Positions 1 to 8,358 of a stretch of 64,000 nucleotides of DNA are shown here, piece by piece. Position 1 is the stretch's first letter. Each line of letters begins with the position of its first letter. The position numbers were made by a program, and so were the translations under genes. The notes under the pieces were generated by a model. It searched no databases. It saw only the letters and a program-made list of their open reading frames with translations, and was not told the origin of the DNA. The stretch is taken from the NCBI GenBank assembly GCA_910587635.1, contig CAJUNB010000033.1, positions 1-64,000 on the forward strand, written 5' to 3'. The DNA is from an uncultured Lachnospiraceae bacterium (GTDB lineage Bacteria > Bacillota > Clostridia > Lachnospirales > Lachnospiraceae).

Positions 1-106
1 CCCCGAAAGGGTAAGGCCCCCCGAAGAGTACGGGGTAGACAGGGCAGAGGTGGAAGCATAGTGATATGTGGAGCTGACTGCTGCTGATAGGCCGAGGGCT
101 TGACCA
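1..106 (+). rRNA. 23S ribosomal RNA, 3' end (partial)
   Basis: The first ~106 bases match the conserved 3' terminus of bacterial large-subunit rRNA: the GGTGGAAGCATAGTGATATG segment, then GGAGCTGAC, then GATAGGCCGAGGGCTTGACC, which is the usual closing helix strand of 23S in Clostridia. The 5' part lies outside the window. The exact 3' end is taken by analogy with other Firmicutes, so it may be off by a few bases. No 5S gene is seen downstream before the tRNAs. Confidence 0.9.
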
Positions 107-109
107 ATG

Positions 110-154
110 TAATGAGGAGGGACCCGCGTAAGTGGGAGGAGCCCTGATTACAGC
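110..154 (+). repeat. rRNA-spacer hairpin element, copy 1
   Basis: About 42 bases, TAATGAGG...CCTGATTA, fold on themselves: the outer arms pair with one mismatch and the inner CCCGC/GTGGG arms close a GTAA (GNRA-type) tetraloop. A near-identical copy lies at 233-274. It sits directly after the 23S 3' end and could be part of the precursor-rRNA processing stem or a small structured spacer element. Confidence 0.6.
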
Positions 155-232
155 AAGAGAAAGCAGTAAGCGAAAGCGGATGCATACAGAATAGTTAGCG
201 AGGTAGTTAACGAGCGTTACTATTGTGTAGAG

Positions 233-274
233 TAATGAGGAGGGGCCCGCGTAAGTGGGAGGAGTCCTGATTAC
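233..274 (+). repeat. rRNA-spacer hairpin element, copy 2
   Basis: Second copy of the 110-154 element. It has the same CCCGC-GTAA-GTGGG core and the same TAATGAGG / CCTGATTA ends, with a few substitutions in the lower stem (GGGACCC becomes GGGGCCC, GAGCCC becomes GAGTCC). The ~80 bases between the copies are not similar to each other. Confidence 0.6.
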
Positions 275-349
275 ACAGCATTACAAAGCAGTAAAGAGAT
301 GTCCCAGAATCTTTCAGTGTTCGGTTTTCAGGGCATAAGCAATACATTT

Positions 350-423
350 GGCCCAGTGGCTCAGTTGGTTAGAGCGTCGCCCTGTCACGGCGAAGGTCGT
401 CGGTTCGAGTCCGATCTGGGTCG
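350..423 (+). tRNA. tRNA-Asp (GTC)
   Basis: A 74-nt cloverleaf: acceptor arms GGCCCAG / CTGGGTC, D arm GCTCAGTTGGTTAGAGC, anticodon GTC at 384-386 and T arm GGTTCGAGTCC. The CCA end is not encoded. It is the first of seven tRNAs that follow the rRNA. Confidence 0.95.
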
Positions 424-449
424 TTTGTAAGAAGTTTTATGGAATATAT

Positions 450-522
450 GGGATCTTAGCTCAGCTGGGAGAGCATCTGCCTTACAAGCAGAGGGTCATA
501 GGTTCGAGCCCTATAGGTCCCA
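450..522 (+). tRNA. tRNA-Val (TAC)
   Basis: A 73-nt cloverleaf with acceptor arms GGGATCT / AGGTCCC, anticodon TAC at 483-485 in loop CTTACAA, and T arm GGTTCGAGCCC. No CCA is encoded. Confidence 0.95.
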
Positions 523-549
523 TTTTTATGAATCTATAATAAGCATGAT

Positions 550-622
550 GCCGATGTGGCTCAATTGGCAGAGCAGCTGATTTGTAATCAGCAGGTTATC
601 GGTTCGAGTCCGATCATCGGCT
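550..622 (+). tRNA. tRNA-Thr (TGT)
   Basis: A 73-nt cloverleaf with acceptor arms GCCGATG / CATCGGC, anticodon TGT at 583-585 in loop TTTGTAA, and T arm GGTTCGAGTCC. No CCA is encoded. Confidence 0.95.
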
Positions 623-625
623 TAT

Positions 626-707
626 GGATGGATTCCCGAGTGGCCAAAGGGGACAGACTGTAAATCTGCTGCAAATTGCTTCGGTGGTTCGAATCCACCT
701 CCATCCA
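626..707 (+). tRNA. tRNA-Tyr (GTA)
   Basis: An 82-nt class II tRNA with the long variable arm (GCAAATTGCTTCGG region) expected for bacterial tRNA-Tyr. The acceptor arms are GGATGGA / TCCATCC and the anticodon is GTA at 660-662. It begins only 3 nt after the tRNA-Thr. Confidence 0.95.
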
Positions 708-751
708 GTTGATTTATTGTATAAATCATAGAAATAAATATAATCTTATAA

Positions 752-825
752 CGCGGGGTGGAGCAGTCTGGAAGCTCGTCGGGCTCATAACCCGAAGGTC
801 ATAGGTTCAAATCCTATCCCCGCTA
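752..825 (+). tRNA. Initiator tRNA-fMet (CAT)
   Basis: A 74-nt tRNA with anticodon CAT at 786-788. Two initiator marks are visible: the first base does not pair with position 72 (C opposite T), and the anticodon stem ends in three consecutive G-C pairs (GGG / CCC). It is therefore initiator rather than elongator Met. Confidence 0.95.
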
Positions 826-832
826 TTCAAAT

Positions 833-905
<73 letters not shown>

Positions 906-927
906 TTTTGTTTTGTATAAGATAGAT

Positions 928-1000
928 GGGACACTAGCTCAGTCGGTAGAGCACTTGACTTTTAATCAAGTTGTCTGGGGTTCGATTCCCCAGTGTCTCA
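928..1000 (+). tRNA. tRNA-Lys (TTT)
   Basis: A 73-nt cloverleaf with acceptor arms GGGACAC / GTGTCTC, anticodon TTT at 961-963, and T arm GGTTCGATTCC. It is the last tRNA of the cluster, followed by the terminator at 1011-1051. Confidence 0.95.
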
Positions 1001-1010
1001 TGGTTGGTAG

Positions 1011-1051
1011 GTTTCTTAGTAATATACATTATTAAGAAATCTATTTTTTTG
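1011..1051 (+). terminator. Terminator of the rRNA-tRNA operon
   Basis: The arms TTTCTTAGTAAT and ATTATTAAGAAA pair with one G-T position around a 4-nt loop, followed by TCTATTTTTTT. The position directly after the last tRNA fits the end of the stable-RNA transcript. Confidence 0.8.
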
Positions 1052-1161
1052 TGATTTTATATTCTTGTGTATGGAACACATCCATTTCATTCTATAAACA
1101 TTGTAAATTATAGTAAAAGATGATATAATCAGCACGAAATAAATTTATAAGAGATAAATAT

Positions 1162-1615
1162 GGAAATTTGATAACATTGAAAAAGGAAGGTATTGAAGTA
1201 ACGTTTTCTTAAAAAATGGGCAAACAAATCTTGTCCACTGAGGATAATAACGGAAAATACATGAAAATGGAGAATGGGTGAAGAAAAGAGAATCTTTAAA
1301 TATGCCGAGGGTATCTGACCCAGTGGCAGACTTTGTAAGAAAAGACTGGAGTGGTGATCAAAGATATCAGGATATAGGAAATGAGATTCTGGAGTAAAAT
1401 ACTTTTTCAGTAATCAGGATGCTTATGAAGAATTTTCTTCTCTTTTGAATAATTTATCGATAGATTTGGTAAAGGAGGGTATTGTAATGCAAAGCAAAGA
1501 AATCTACGACAAACATCCAGAAACCTGGGCTTACTACAGAGGAACATTAACGATTCCTAAGGCGGAAGCATATGATCCTGCATTGGACGGCGGAAAGTGG
1601 GACATTAGCTGGTAA
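1162..1615 (+). pseudogene. Decayed protein-coding gene, function unknown
   Basis: Coding-like sequence jumps frames. One frame reads from 1162 (NLITLKKEGIEVTFS), meets TAA at 1210, continues from ATG 1216 and stops at 1279. A second frame carries on as EWVKKRESLNMPRVSDPV and stops at 1395. A third picks up at once as KYFFSNQDAYEEFSSLL and ends WDISW at 1615. Joined, this gives roughly 150 residues, so at least two frameshifts and one nonsense change are implied. ATG 1487 behind AAAGGAGGG could still yield a 42-residue peptide. I do not recognise the family. Confidence 0.5.
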
Positions 1616-1683
1616 GATATCAAAAATAAATATAAGAAGCTGTGTATATTTCAATATAAATATAGAAGGAAGAGAAATCAGAA

Positions 1684-2271
1684 ATGAAAGAATGTATAAG
1701 CCGTGAAGATGCTTTTGCTTTATTAAAACAATACAATCGAGATCCTTTTCATATTCAGCATGCACTTACAGTGGAAGGAGTTATGAGGTGGTATGCGAAA
1801 GATCTGGGCTATGAAGAGGAAGTGGATTACTGGGGAATTGTAGGACTTCTTCATGATATCGATTTCGAAATGTACCCGGAACTCCATTGTAAAAAAGCTC
1901 CTGAGCTGTTGAAAGAGGGGGGCGTAAAAGAAGACATGATTCGTGCGATATGCAGTCATGGATATGAGTTGACGGTGGATATCAAGCCGGAGCATGAGAT
2001 GGAAAAAGTGTTGTATGGCGTAGACGAGCTGACGGGCTTGATCTGGGCCGCTGCTCTGATACGTCCTTCAAAGAGTGTACAGGATATGGAAGTAAAATCA
2101 TTGAGAAAGAAGTTTAAGAGTACAGGATTTGCAGCAGCCTGTTCTCGGGAAGTGATAGAGAAAGGGGCTGTTATGCTCGGCTATGACCTGAATACACTAT
2201 TTGAAAAAACGCTGGAAGCAATGCGTTTCTGTGAAAAGGATATTGCAGATGCCATGGAGAATGAAAGATAA
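1684..2271 (+). CDS. HD-domain metal-dependent phosphohydrolase
   Basis: A 195-residue soluble protein. A histidine about residue 23 (PFHIQHAL) and the LLHDIDFEMYPE segment near residues 55-66 give the H...HD metal-binding pattern of the HD superfamily, with a further histidine in ICSHGYEL near residue 92. Members hydrolyse phosphate esters of nucleotides or similar small molecules; the substrate here cannot be told. Its stop codon abuts the ATG of tcdA, so the two are almost certainly co-transcribed. Confidence 0.8.
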   Translation: MKECISREDAFALLKQYNRDPFHIQHALTVEGVMRWYAKDLGYEEEVDYWGIVGLLHDIDFEMYPELHCKKAPELLKEGGVKEDMIRAICSHGYELTVDIKPEHEMEKVLYGVDELTGLIWAAALIRPSKSVQDMEVKSLRKKFKSTGFAAACSREVIEKGAVMLGYDLNTLFEKTLEAMRFCEKDIADAMENER

Positions 2272-3039
2272 ATGCCGGATCAATTTTCAAGAACATGCCT
2301 AATGCTGGGAAAAGAGAATATGCAACGGCTGCAACATGCCAGAGTAGCGGTATTTGGAATTGGTGGAGTGGGCGGTTATGTGGTGGAGGGATTGGTACGG
2401 AGCGGCATTGGTACATTTGATCTGATTGATCATGATCAAATATGTCTGAGCAATCTCAACAGGCAGATTATTGCAACGAGGAAGACGATCGGAAAATATA
2501 AGGTTGATGTGGCAAAAGAGAGAATTTTAGAAATTAATCCGGAAGCATCTGTGAACATATATAAGATTTTTTTTCTGCCTGATACGGCAGACCAATTTGA
2601 TTTTACACAATATGATTATGTGGTGGATGCCATTGATACGGTATCGGGAAAACTGGAACTTATTCAGCAGGCGATGAGATGTAATATTCCCGTAATCAGT
2701 GCAATGGGAGCAGGCAATAAGATGGATGCCAGTGCATTACAGGTGGGAGATATTTCGGAGACAACGGTCTGTCCCCTTGCCAGAGTAATGAGACGGGAAC
2801 TGAAAAAACGGGGAATTTATCATTTAAAAGTAGTGTATTCTACAGAAAAACCAGTGGAACCGAAAGAAATCCTGGGAGAAGGCAGAGATGACGGAGATGA
2901 TCAGGAAAATGGGTGTCAGTGGGAGGATAAAAAAGAAAATACAGGAAGAAAACGGCCCCCTGGGAGCAATGCATTTGTTCCTTCTGCTGCAGGGCTGATT
3001 ATCGCCGGCGAAATTGTTAAGGATTTAACAATATGGTAA
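2272..3039 (+). CDS. tcdA: tRNA threonylcarbamoyladenosine dehydratase
   Basis: A 255-residue E1-like (ThiF/MoeB fold) enzyme. Residues 26-35 hold the nucleotide-binding glycine motif VFGIGGVGGY, followed by DLIDHDQICLSNLNRQ, which is the adenylation-site signature. A cysteine lies in TVCPLARVMRRELKK near residue 164. The family uses ATP to dehydrate t6A37 of tRNA to its cyclic form. The hydrophobic C terminus (AGLIIAGEIVKDL) is also typical. It starts on the base after the upstream stop codon. An acidic insert (about residues 205-225) is somewhat variable in the family. Confidence 0.9.
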   Translation: MPDQFSRTCLMLGKENMQRLQHARVAVFGIGGVGGYVVEGLVRSGIGTFDLIDHDQICLSNLNRQIIATRKTIGKYKVDVAKERILEINPEASVNIYKIFFLPDTADQFDFTQYDYVVDAIDTVSGKLELIQQAMRCNIPVISAMGAGNKMDASALQVGDISETTVCPLARVMRRELKKRGIYHLKVVYSTEKPVEPKEILGEGRDDGDDQENGCQWEDKKENTGRKRPPGSNAFVPSAAGLIIAGEIVKDLTIW

Positions 3040-3064
3040 TAATTAATATGTAATTATTTTTCTC
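3038..3064 (+). terminator. Terminator after tcdA
   Basis: The AATAATTA / TAATTATT arms around a 5-nt loop begin at the tcdA stop codon and are followed by TTTCTCTTTT. It is an AT-only stem, so strength is uncertain. Confidence 0.5.
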
Positions 3065-3070
3065 TTTTAG

Positions 3071-3099
3071 TTGTTTTTAAAGGAAAAAGCATATAAAAT
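3071..3099 (+). promoter_or_regulatory. Candidate promoter of the L,D-transpeptidase gene
   Basis: TTGTTT (3071-3076) and TAAAAT (3094-3099) are separated by 17 bases, just after the tcdA terminator and ~27 bases before the coding region. The -35 match is partial. Confidence 0.4.
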
Positions 3100-3125
3100 A
3101 TAAAAGAGAAATACATATTAATCGG

Positions 3126-4907
3126 GTGATTCAATTGGATAAGGGAAACAAGAGAAAAATTTATCTTTTTAGCGGAATTGCTGTAGGATGTGTGCTTTTA
3201 CTTTATCTGGCTTTTTCGCTATTTTTTATGGAACATTATTTTTTTGGGACGAGAATTGGAGATTTTCAGTGTGGCGGAAAAACGCCAGAAGAAGTAAAGG
3301 CTCTCATCAAAGACAGAGCTGCACACTACGTATTGACAATTCAGGGACGGGACGGAGAAGAATTGCTGACCGCTTCGCAGATAGGGATACAATTTCTGCT
3401 GGATGATACACCGGAGAAGATTATCGGGATGCAGAATGGGTTTGCATGGATTTCTTCTTTGTGGAACGATGAATCCTATGAAATGCCAGTGACAGTGAGC
3501 TATGAAGAATCGCTCATGGATGATTGCCTGGCAAATATGGATATGTTTCAAAAAGAAAATATGAGGAAACCTGCAAATGCCTATATCGGAGAATATAACC
3601 GGGAATTGGGCGCCTATGAAATTATAAGTGGTGATTTGGGTACCCTGGCAGATATGCAAAAAGTAAAGATTGCAGTGAGCGCCGCCCTTAACAGCATGAA
3701 TACGGAGCTTGTTCTGGAAGAAGCAGACTGTTATGTGGAACCGGAAATTCCGGCAGATAATGAAGATTTGGTCAGATTCAAAAACAGACTGAACCGTTTT
3801 GTATCGAGCAGAATTGTATACGATTGGAACGGAACAGAAGAGATTGTCAATGGGGACCTGATTCAGGAGTGGCTGAAGATTGACAGAAAGCGGCAGCTGG
3901 TAACGATTGATCCTGAGCCGGTAAGGGAGTATGTGGATGGTCTGTCTAAAAAGTATGATACATATGGACGGGCAAGAAAGTTTCAGACGAGTGAAGGAAG
4001 GAATATTATACTGAAACCGGGTAATTATGGATGGAGGGTAGATCGGAACAAAGAGGCTGAGAAATTGATTAAATTAATTCGCTCTGGCAGTCAGGTGAAT
4101 AGAGAGCCTGCCTATCTCTATATGGCGGCGGTCAAAGGGGAAGATGACATTGGAGATTCCTATGTGGAAATTGATCTGACAGCCCAGCATCTGTATCTGT
4201 ATGTGGAAGGAGAACTGATAACGGAGAGTGATTTCGTATCAGGAAACGTAGCAAAGGGATATGATACACCAGAAGGAGTCTACGGTTTGACCTATAAGAC
4301 ATTAAATGCCACATTACGGGGACCGGGATATGCCACGCCGGTCACATACTGGATGCCCTTTAACGGAAATGTAGGAATGCACGATGCCACTTGGCGGGGA
4401 AGCTTTGGAGGAAGTATTTATCTGAGGAATGGTTCTCATGGGTGTATTAATCTTCCAAAGGAACAGGCCGAAAAGATATATGAGCAGATATACAAAGGAT
4501 TTCCAGTTATCTGCTATAAAGATGAATATACGGAAGAAGATACGAAAAAAGATACAAAAAAAGAATCCGGGAAAAGTTCCGAACAGAAAACAGAAAATAA
4601 TGCAGAAATACCGGAACAAAACAACAGTGGAGCGATAGAGAATGGCAGTGGGGAAACACCTGTGCCAAATCCAGGAAATAATTTGCCGATTCCACCGACG
4701 AATACGGAGATTGTTCCTCCTGCAGATACAGAAAATAATCTCCCGGCTGATTCGGGAAATGATTCTACGACAGTTCCTGGAGATATTCCTCAGAATCCTC
4801 CCGGGAATACAGAGAGTAATCCGCCTGCCAGTACAGAGGTGGTTCCGCCTGTGGATACACCGATTATTCCCCCTGCAGATCCGGGGAATGTTCTGCCGGT
4901 AAATTGA
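3126..4907 (+). CDS. Membrane-anchored L,D-transpeptidase (YkuD family)
   Basis: A 593-residue protein with an N-terminal membrane segment (about residues 12-34) and a peptidoglycan-binding-like (PG_binding_4) region of roughly 200 residues. A YkuD catalytic domain ends in HDATWRGSFGG and SHGCINLP, with His438 and the nucleophile Cys440. A proline-rich tail follows, built of imperfect PPADTENNLP-like repeats, probably wall-spanning. The family makes 3-3 peptidoglycan cross-links outside the membrane. The start is GTG 3126 or, better spaced behind GGTGA, TTG 3135. The tail is lower-complexity than the rest. Confidence 0.85.
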   Translation: MIQLDKGNKRKIYLFSGIAVGCVLLLYLAFSLFFMEHYFFGTRIGDFQCGGKTPEEVKALIKDRAAHYVLTIQGRDGEELLTASQIGIQFLLDDTPEKIIGMQNGFAWISSLWNDESYEMPVTVSYEESLMDDCLANMDMFQKENMRKPANAYIGEYNRELGAYEIISGDLGTLADMQKVKIAVSAALNSMNTELVLEEADCYVEPEIPADNEDLVRFKNRLNRFVSSRIVYDWNGTEEIVNGDLIQEWLKIDRKRQLVTIDPEPVREYVDGLSKKYDTYGRARKFQTSEGRNIILKPGNYGWRVDRNKEAEKLIKLIRSGSQVNREPAYLYMAAVKGEDDIGDSYVEIDLTAQHLYLYVEGELITESDFVSGNVAKGYDTPEGVYGLTYKTLNATLRGPGYATPVTYWMPFNGNVGMHDATWRGSFGGSIYLRNGSHGCINLPKEQAEKIYEQIYKGFPVICYKDEYTEEDTKKDTKKESGKSSEQKTENNAEIPEQNNSGAIENGSGETPVPNPGNNLPIPPTNTEIVPPADTENNLPADSGNDSTTVPGDIPQNPPGNTESNPPASTEVVPPVDTPIIPPADPGNVLPVN

Positions 4908-4930
4908 GAAAATAAATAGGTGAAATGAAG

Positions 4931-5413
4931 ATGGAAAGAATTGAAGATGCGGTAAAAAAAGCCGGGAGGGATATTTTACTTTCGGCACATCATAAACAGA
5001 CGAAATATGATATTCAGCATGGTAACATGTCTGTGCGCCAACATACGATCAATGTAGCGATCTGCAGTATGCTGATCAGTGAAAAATTGGGGATTTCCTG
5101 CGATAAAAAGGCGCTCGTCAGAGGCGCCCTGCTGCATGATTACTTTCTGTATGACTGGCATGATAAAGATCATGCCAATATTTTCAGATTGCATGGGATA
5201 CATCATCCGGGAATTGCATTGAAAAATGCAGAAGATGAGTTTTCTTTATCCGAAATAGAAAAGGATATTATTAAAAAACATATGTGGCCATTGACTGTAG
5301 TGCCTCCCGTATACAGAGAGGCGTGGATTGTGTCAATTGCAGATAAATACTGTTCTTTTATGGAAACAGTAAGACTTCACAGGAAGCATTACAGGAGGCG
5401 CCAAAACGGATAA
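4931..5413 (+). CDS. HD-domain hydrolase
   Basis: About 160 residues, unrelated in detail to the HD protein at 1684. QHTINVAI supplies the first histidine, ALLHDYFLYDW the HD pair, and RLHGIHHPGIAL further histidines, followed by a helical C terminus. A conserved-type SIADKYCSFMET segment closes the domain. Start choice: AGGTGA at 4918-4923 lies 7 bases before ATG 4931 but only 1 base before ATG 4925, so 4931 is preferred. The end overlaps the open frame of the downstream decarboxylase-like gene, whose own SD sits inside this gene. Substrate unknown. Confidence 0.75.
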   Translation: MERIEDAVKKAGRDILLSAHHKQTKYDIQHGNMSVRQHTINVAICSMLISEKLGISCDKKALVRGALLHDYFLYDWHDKDHANIFRLHGIHHPGIALKNAEDEFSLSEIEKDIIKKHMWPLTVVPPVYREAWIVSIADKYCSFMETVRLHRKHYRRRQNG

Positions 5414-5414
5414 A

Positions 5415-6929
5415 CTGGAGCATTTATACGATAAATTGAAACAATATCATTACTCGGGCATTTATCCATATCACATGCCGGGACATAAACAGAACATGTC
5501 CGGTTATCCTATGGCGGCATATTATGGGATTGATATTACGGAAATAGACGGATTTGATAATTTGCACAATGCCAGAGGTATTTTGAAAGACACGATGGAA
5601 CGGGCGGCTCTACTGTTTGGAGCGAAAACCTATATGCTGGTAAACGGTAGCACTGGGGGTATTTTGAGTGCTGTTTCCACGGTAGCTTCAGGAGGCGGGA
5701 AAATACTTGCTGCCAGGAACTGCCACAGATCTTTTTATCATGCAGTTTATCTGAATCGGTGCAGAGCAGAGTATATTTATCCCTGTTTTATGGAAAAATA
5801 TGGACTGTGCGGAAGTATTCCAGTGTCAGAAATCGAAAAAAAACTGGAGACAGATTCAGAAATCCGGGCCGTGTTTCTGACATCCCCCACTTACGATGGG
5901 ATTGTATCGGATATCGGAGCAATTGTAAACATAGCTCATGCAAGGCGGATTCCGGTGATTGTGGATGAAGCTCATGGAGCCCATTTTGTATTAGACGGGC
6001 GCTTTCCCAAGAGTGCGGTGCATTTGGGGGCGGATATGGTGATCCACAGTATCCATAAAACACTGCCAGCCATGACTCAGACAGCCCTGCTACATGTACA
6101 GGGAGATTTGGTAGACAGAGAGAAACTGGAACGGTTTCTGAGAATTTATCAGACAAGCAGCCCTTCCTATATTCTGATGGCGGCTATCGAACAGTGTATT
6201 TCCATACTGGAAAAGGAAGGAAAAGCATTGTGCAACCGGTTTTTTGAGAGAAATGCATTGTTTGAAGAGAGAACGAAGGGGCTGAGAGACCTGCAAATTT
6301 TTCCTGAAGGAGAGGAAAACAGTCAGAAAGAAGTATTTGATATAGATGCCGGAAAGAAAATTATTTCCGGGCGAAAAATAAGATTGACAGGGCCGACGCT
6401 ATATAAACTCTTTCTTGATAAGTACCAACTGCAAATGGAAATGGCAGGAGCGGAATATGTGACGGCGATTATGACGATTATGGATAAAGAGGAAGGCTTT
6501 AAACGTCTGGAAGAGGCACTGTTGGACATAGACATGGAGAAATCGGACAGTAAGTATGGAGATAAATATTACGATTACCGGAGAGAAGAGCAGTGGAAAG
6601 AGACGGATAGCGCCCGGGAAGGGCGAAAACGGAGAAAGATATCTGTCGGCTTTGCCGAGGAACTACGGCCGGGAAAAACTGCCTGTGAAATCTACAGGGC
6701 TCTGGAGGGAGAAAAGGAAATTTGTTCTCTGGAAAATTGTGTGGGAGAAATATCTGCCGAATTTGTTGCTATTTATCCTCCGGGAATTCCGCTTATCGTA
6801 CCAGGTGAATATTTTACAGATGATATAGTAGAGCAGCTGTACCGGTACCGGGAGCAGGGATTTGAAATAGAAGGTATGCAAGATCAGAACAAAAAAGTTT
6901 GTATTGTCAGAAAGGAGACTTATGCGTAG
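5415..6929 (+). CDS. Orn/Lys/Arg decarboxylase-family PLP enzyme
   Basis: A fold-type I PLP protein of about 500 residues. YPYHMPGHK near the N terminus, the substrate/PLP segment VDEAHGAHF and the PLP lysine in SIHKTLPAMTQTALLH mark the family that includes lysine and arginine decarboxylases. The C-terminal domain (FVAIYPPGIPLIVPGE) is present. The family-like start (LYDKLKQY) precedes the first ordinary codon, TTG 5436. CTG 5415 is the nearest upstream candidate, yet AGGAGG lies at 5393-5398, so the start is unresolved. The end overlaps pyk by 8 bases. Substrate not assigned. Confidence 0.8.
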   Translation: MEHLYDKLKQYHYSGIYPYHMPGHKQNMSGYPMAAYYGIDITEIDGFDNLHNARGILKDTMERAALLFGAKTYMLVNGSTGGILSAVSTVASGGGKILAARNCHRSFYHAVYLNRCRAEYIYPCFMEKYGLCGSIPVSEIEKKLETDSEIRAVFLTSPTYDGIVSDIGAIVNIAHARRIPVIVDEAHGAHFVLDGRFPKSAVHLGADMVIHSIHKTLPAMTQTALLHVQGDLVDREKLERFLRIYQTSSPSYILMAAIEQCISILEKEGKALCNRFFERNALFEERTKGLRDLQIFPEGEENSQKEVFDIDAGKKIISGRKIRLTGPTLYKLFLDKYQLQMEMAGAEYVTAIMTIMDKEEGFKRLEEALLDIDMEKSDSKYGDKYYDYRREEQWKETDSAREGRKRRKISVGFAEELRPGKTACEIYRALEGEKEICSLENCVGEISAEFVAIYPPGIPLIVPGEYFTDDIVEQLYRYREQGFEIEGMQDQNKKVCIVRKETYA

Positions 6930-8334
6930 AACAAAAATTGTCTGTACAATCGGACCGGCCAGTGAAAGTGAGGAAATGCTGGGAGAACTTATGAAAGCGG
7001 GAATGAATGTGGCAAGATTCAATTTCTCTCACGGGACTCATGAAGAGCATAAAGCAAAGTTTGGAAGAGTGCTGAAAGTCAGCGGAGAACTGGGAATGTC
7101 AATTGCTACGATGCTGGATACAAAGGGACCGGAAATCCGATTACGGAATTTTGAAAATGGAAAAGTGCAGTTAATCCCGGGACAGATGTTTACGCTGACA
7201 ACGGAAGATATACTGGGAAATGAAAAAAGGGCTTCTATCACCTACAAAAATTTAAAAAACGATGTAAAGCAGGGCACCAAGGTACTTATCGATGATGGCA
7301 AAATAGAGATGGAAGTGAGTAAGATCGTGGGAGAAGAAATCCTCTGCACTGTGAAAAACGGAGGAGTTGTATCTAACCACAAAGGGATCAATGTACCAGG
7401 TGCAAGATTGAGTATGCCCTATATCAGCGATGTGGACAGAGAAGACATTCTGTTTGGCATACAGATGGGTTTTGACTTTATTGCCGCTTCTTTTGTCAGA
7501 ACAAAAGAGGACATTCTGGATATTAAACAGATACTGGATGAAAATAAAAGTCCTATGAAGATTATCGCCAAGATAGAAAGCGTTCAAGGTTTGCAGAACC
7601 TGGAAGAGATTCTTTCGGTTTCAGATGGCATCATGGTGGCTAGAGGCGATATGGGGGTAGAGCTTCCCCTGGAAGAAGTGCCGGTTATCCAGAAAAGAAT
7701 GATTAAAATGGCAGTAGCAGAAGGGAAGCATGTCATAACAGCGACACAGATGCTGGAATCCATGATACAGAATCCCCGTCCTACAAGAGCGGAGACGAAT
7801 GATGTAGCGAATGCAATCTATGACGGGACAACAGCCATTATGCTGTCAGGAGAGAGTGCTGCAGGGAAATATCCGGTGGAAGCAGTCAGAACGATGGCCA
7901 GAATTGCCGAGAGGACAGAGCAGGCAATTGATTACAATGGGAGAATGCGCAGATATTCTCCTCAGAATCAGGAGGATGTGACAACGGCGATTTCGTATGC
8001 TACCTGTACGACAGCGATGCATCTGAATGCAGAGGCAATCATTACCGTAACGATGTCAGGATTTACGGCGGAGATGGTTTCCCGCTATAAACCGGGCTGT
8101 CCGATTATCGGATGTAGTGTCAATCCGAGAGTATGCAGACAAATGGCGCTGTTATGGGGGGTAACACCGGTCCTGATGTCAAAAGAAGAAAAAACGGGCG
8201 AATTGTTTGAAACGGCGAAATATCTTGCGAAAAAACAACAACTCATTCATAATGGAGATACTATCGTATTGACGGCAGGAATACCACTTGGTATTTCCGG
8301 ACGAACCAATATGATTCATGTGATGGAAGCATAA
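6922..8334 (+). CDS. pyk: Pyruvate kinase
   Basis: A 470-residue cytoplasmic glycolytic enzyme making pyruvate and ATP from phosphoenolpyruvate and ADP. It opens with RRTKIVCTIGPAS and NVARFNFSHG. The active-site region IIAKIES...ARGDMGVELPLEEV and the nucleotide-binding ATQMLESMIQNPRPTRAE follow, then the C-terminal regulatory domain. ATG 6922 is chosen over an in-frame TTG at 6904 because AAAGGAG lies just upstream of the ATG and homologues begin at MRRTK. No PEP-utiliser-like C-terminal extension is present. Confidence 0.95.
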   Translation: MRRTKIVCTIGPASESEEMLGELMKAGMNVARFNFSHGTHEEHKAKFGRVLKVSGELGMSIATMLDTKGPEIRLRNFENGKVQLIPGQMFTLTTEDILGNEKRASITYKNLKNDVKQGTKVLIDDGKIEMEVSKIVGEEILCTVKNGGVVSNHKGINVPGARLSMPYISDVDREDILFGIQMGFDFIAASFVRTKEDILDIKQILDENKSPMKIIAKIESVQGLQNLEEILSVSDGIMVARGDMGVELPLEEVPVIQKRMIKMAVAEGKHVITATQMLESMIQNPRPTRAETNDVANAIYDGTTAIMLSGESAAGKYPVEAVRTMARIAERTEQAIDYNGRMRRYSPQNQEDVTTAISYATCTTAMHLNAEAIITVTMSGFTAEMVSRYKPGCPIIGCSVNPRVCRQMALLWGVTPVLMSKEEKTGELFETAKYLAKKQQLIHNGDTIVLTAGIPLGISGRTNMIHVMEA

Positions 8335-8358
8335 GGAGCATAAGGGGAGGAAATCTCC

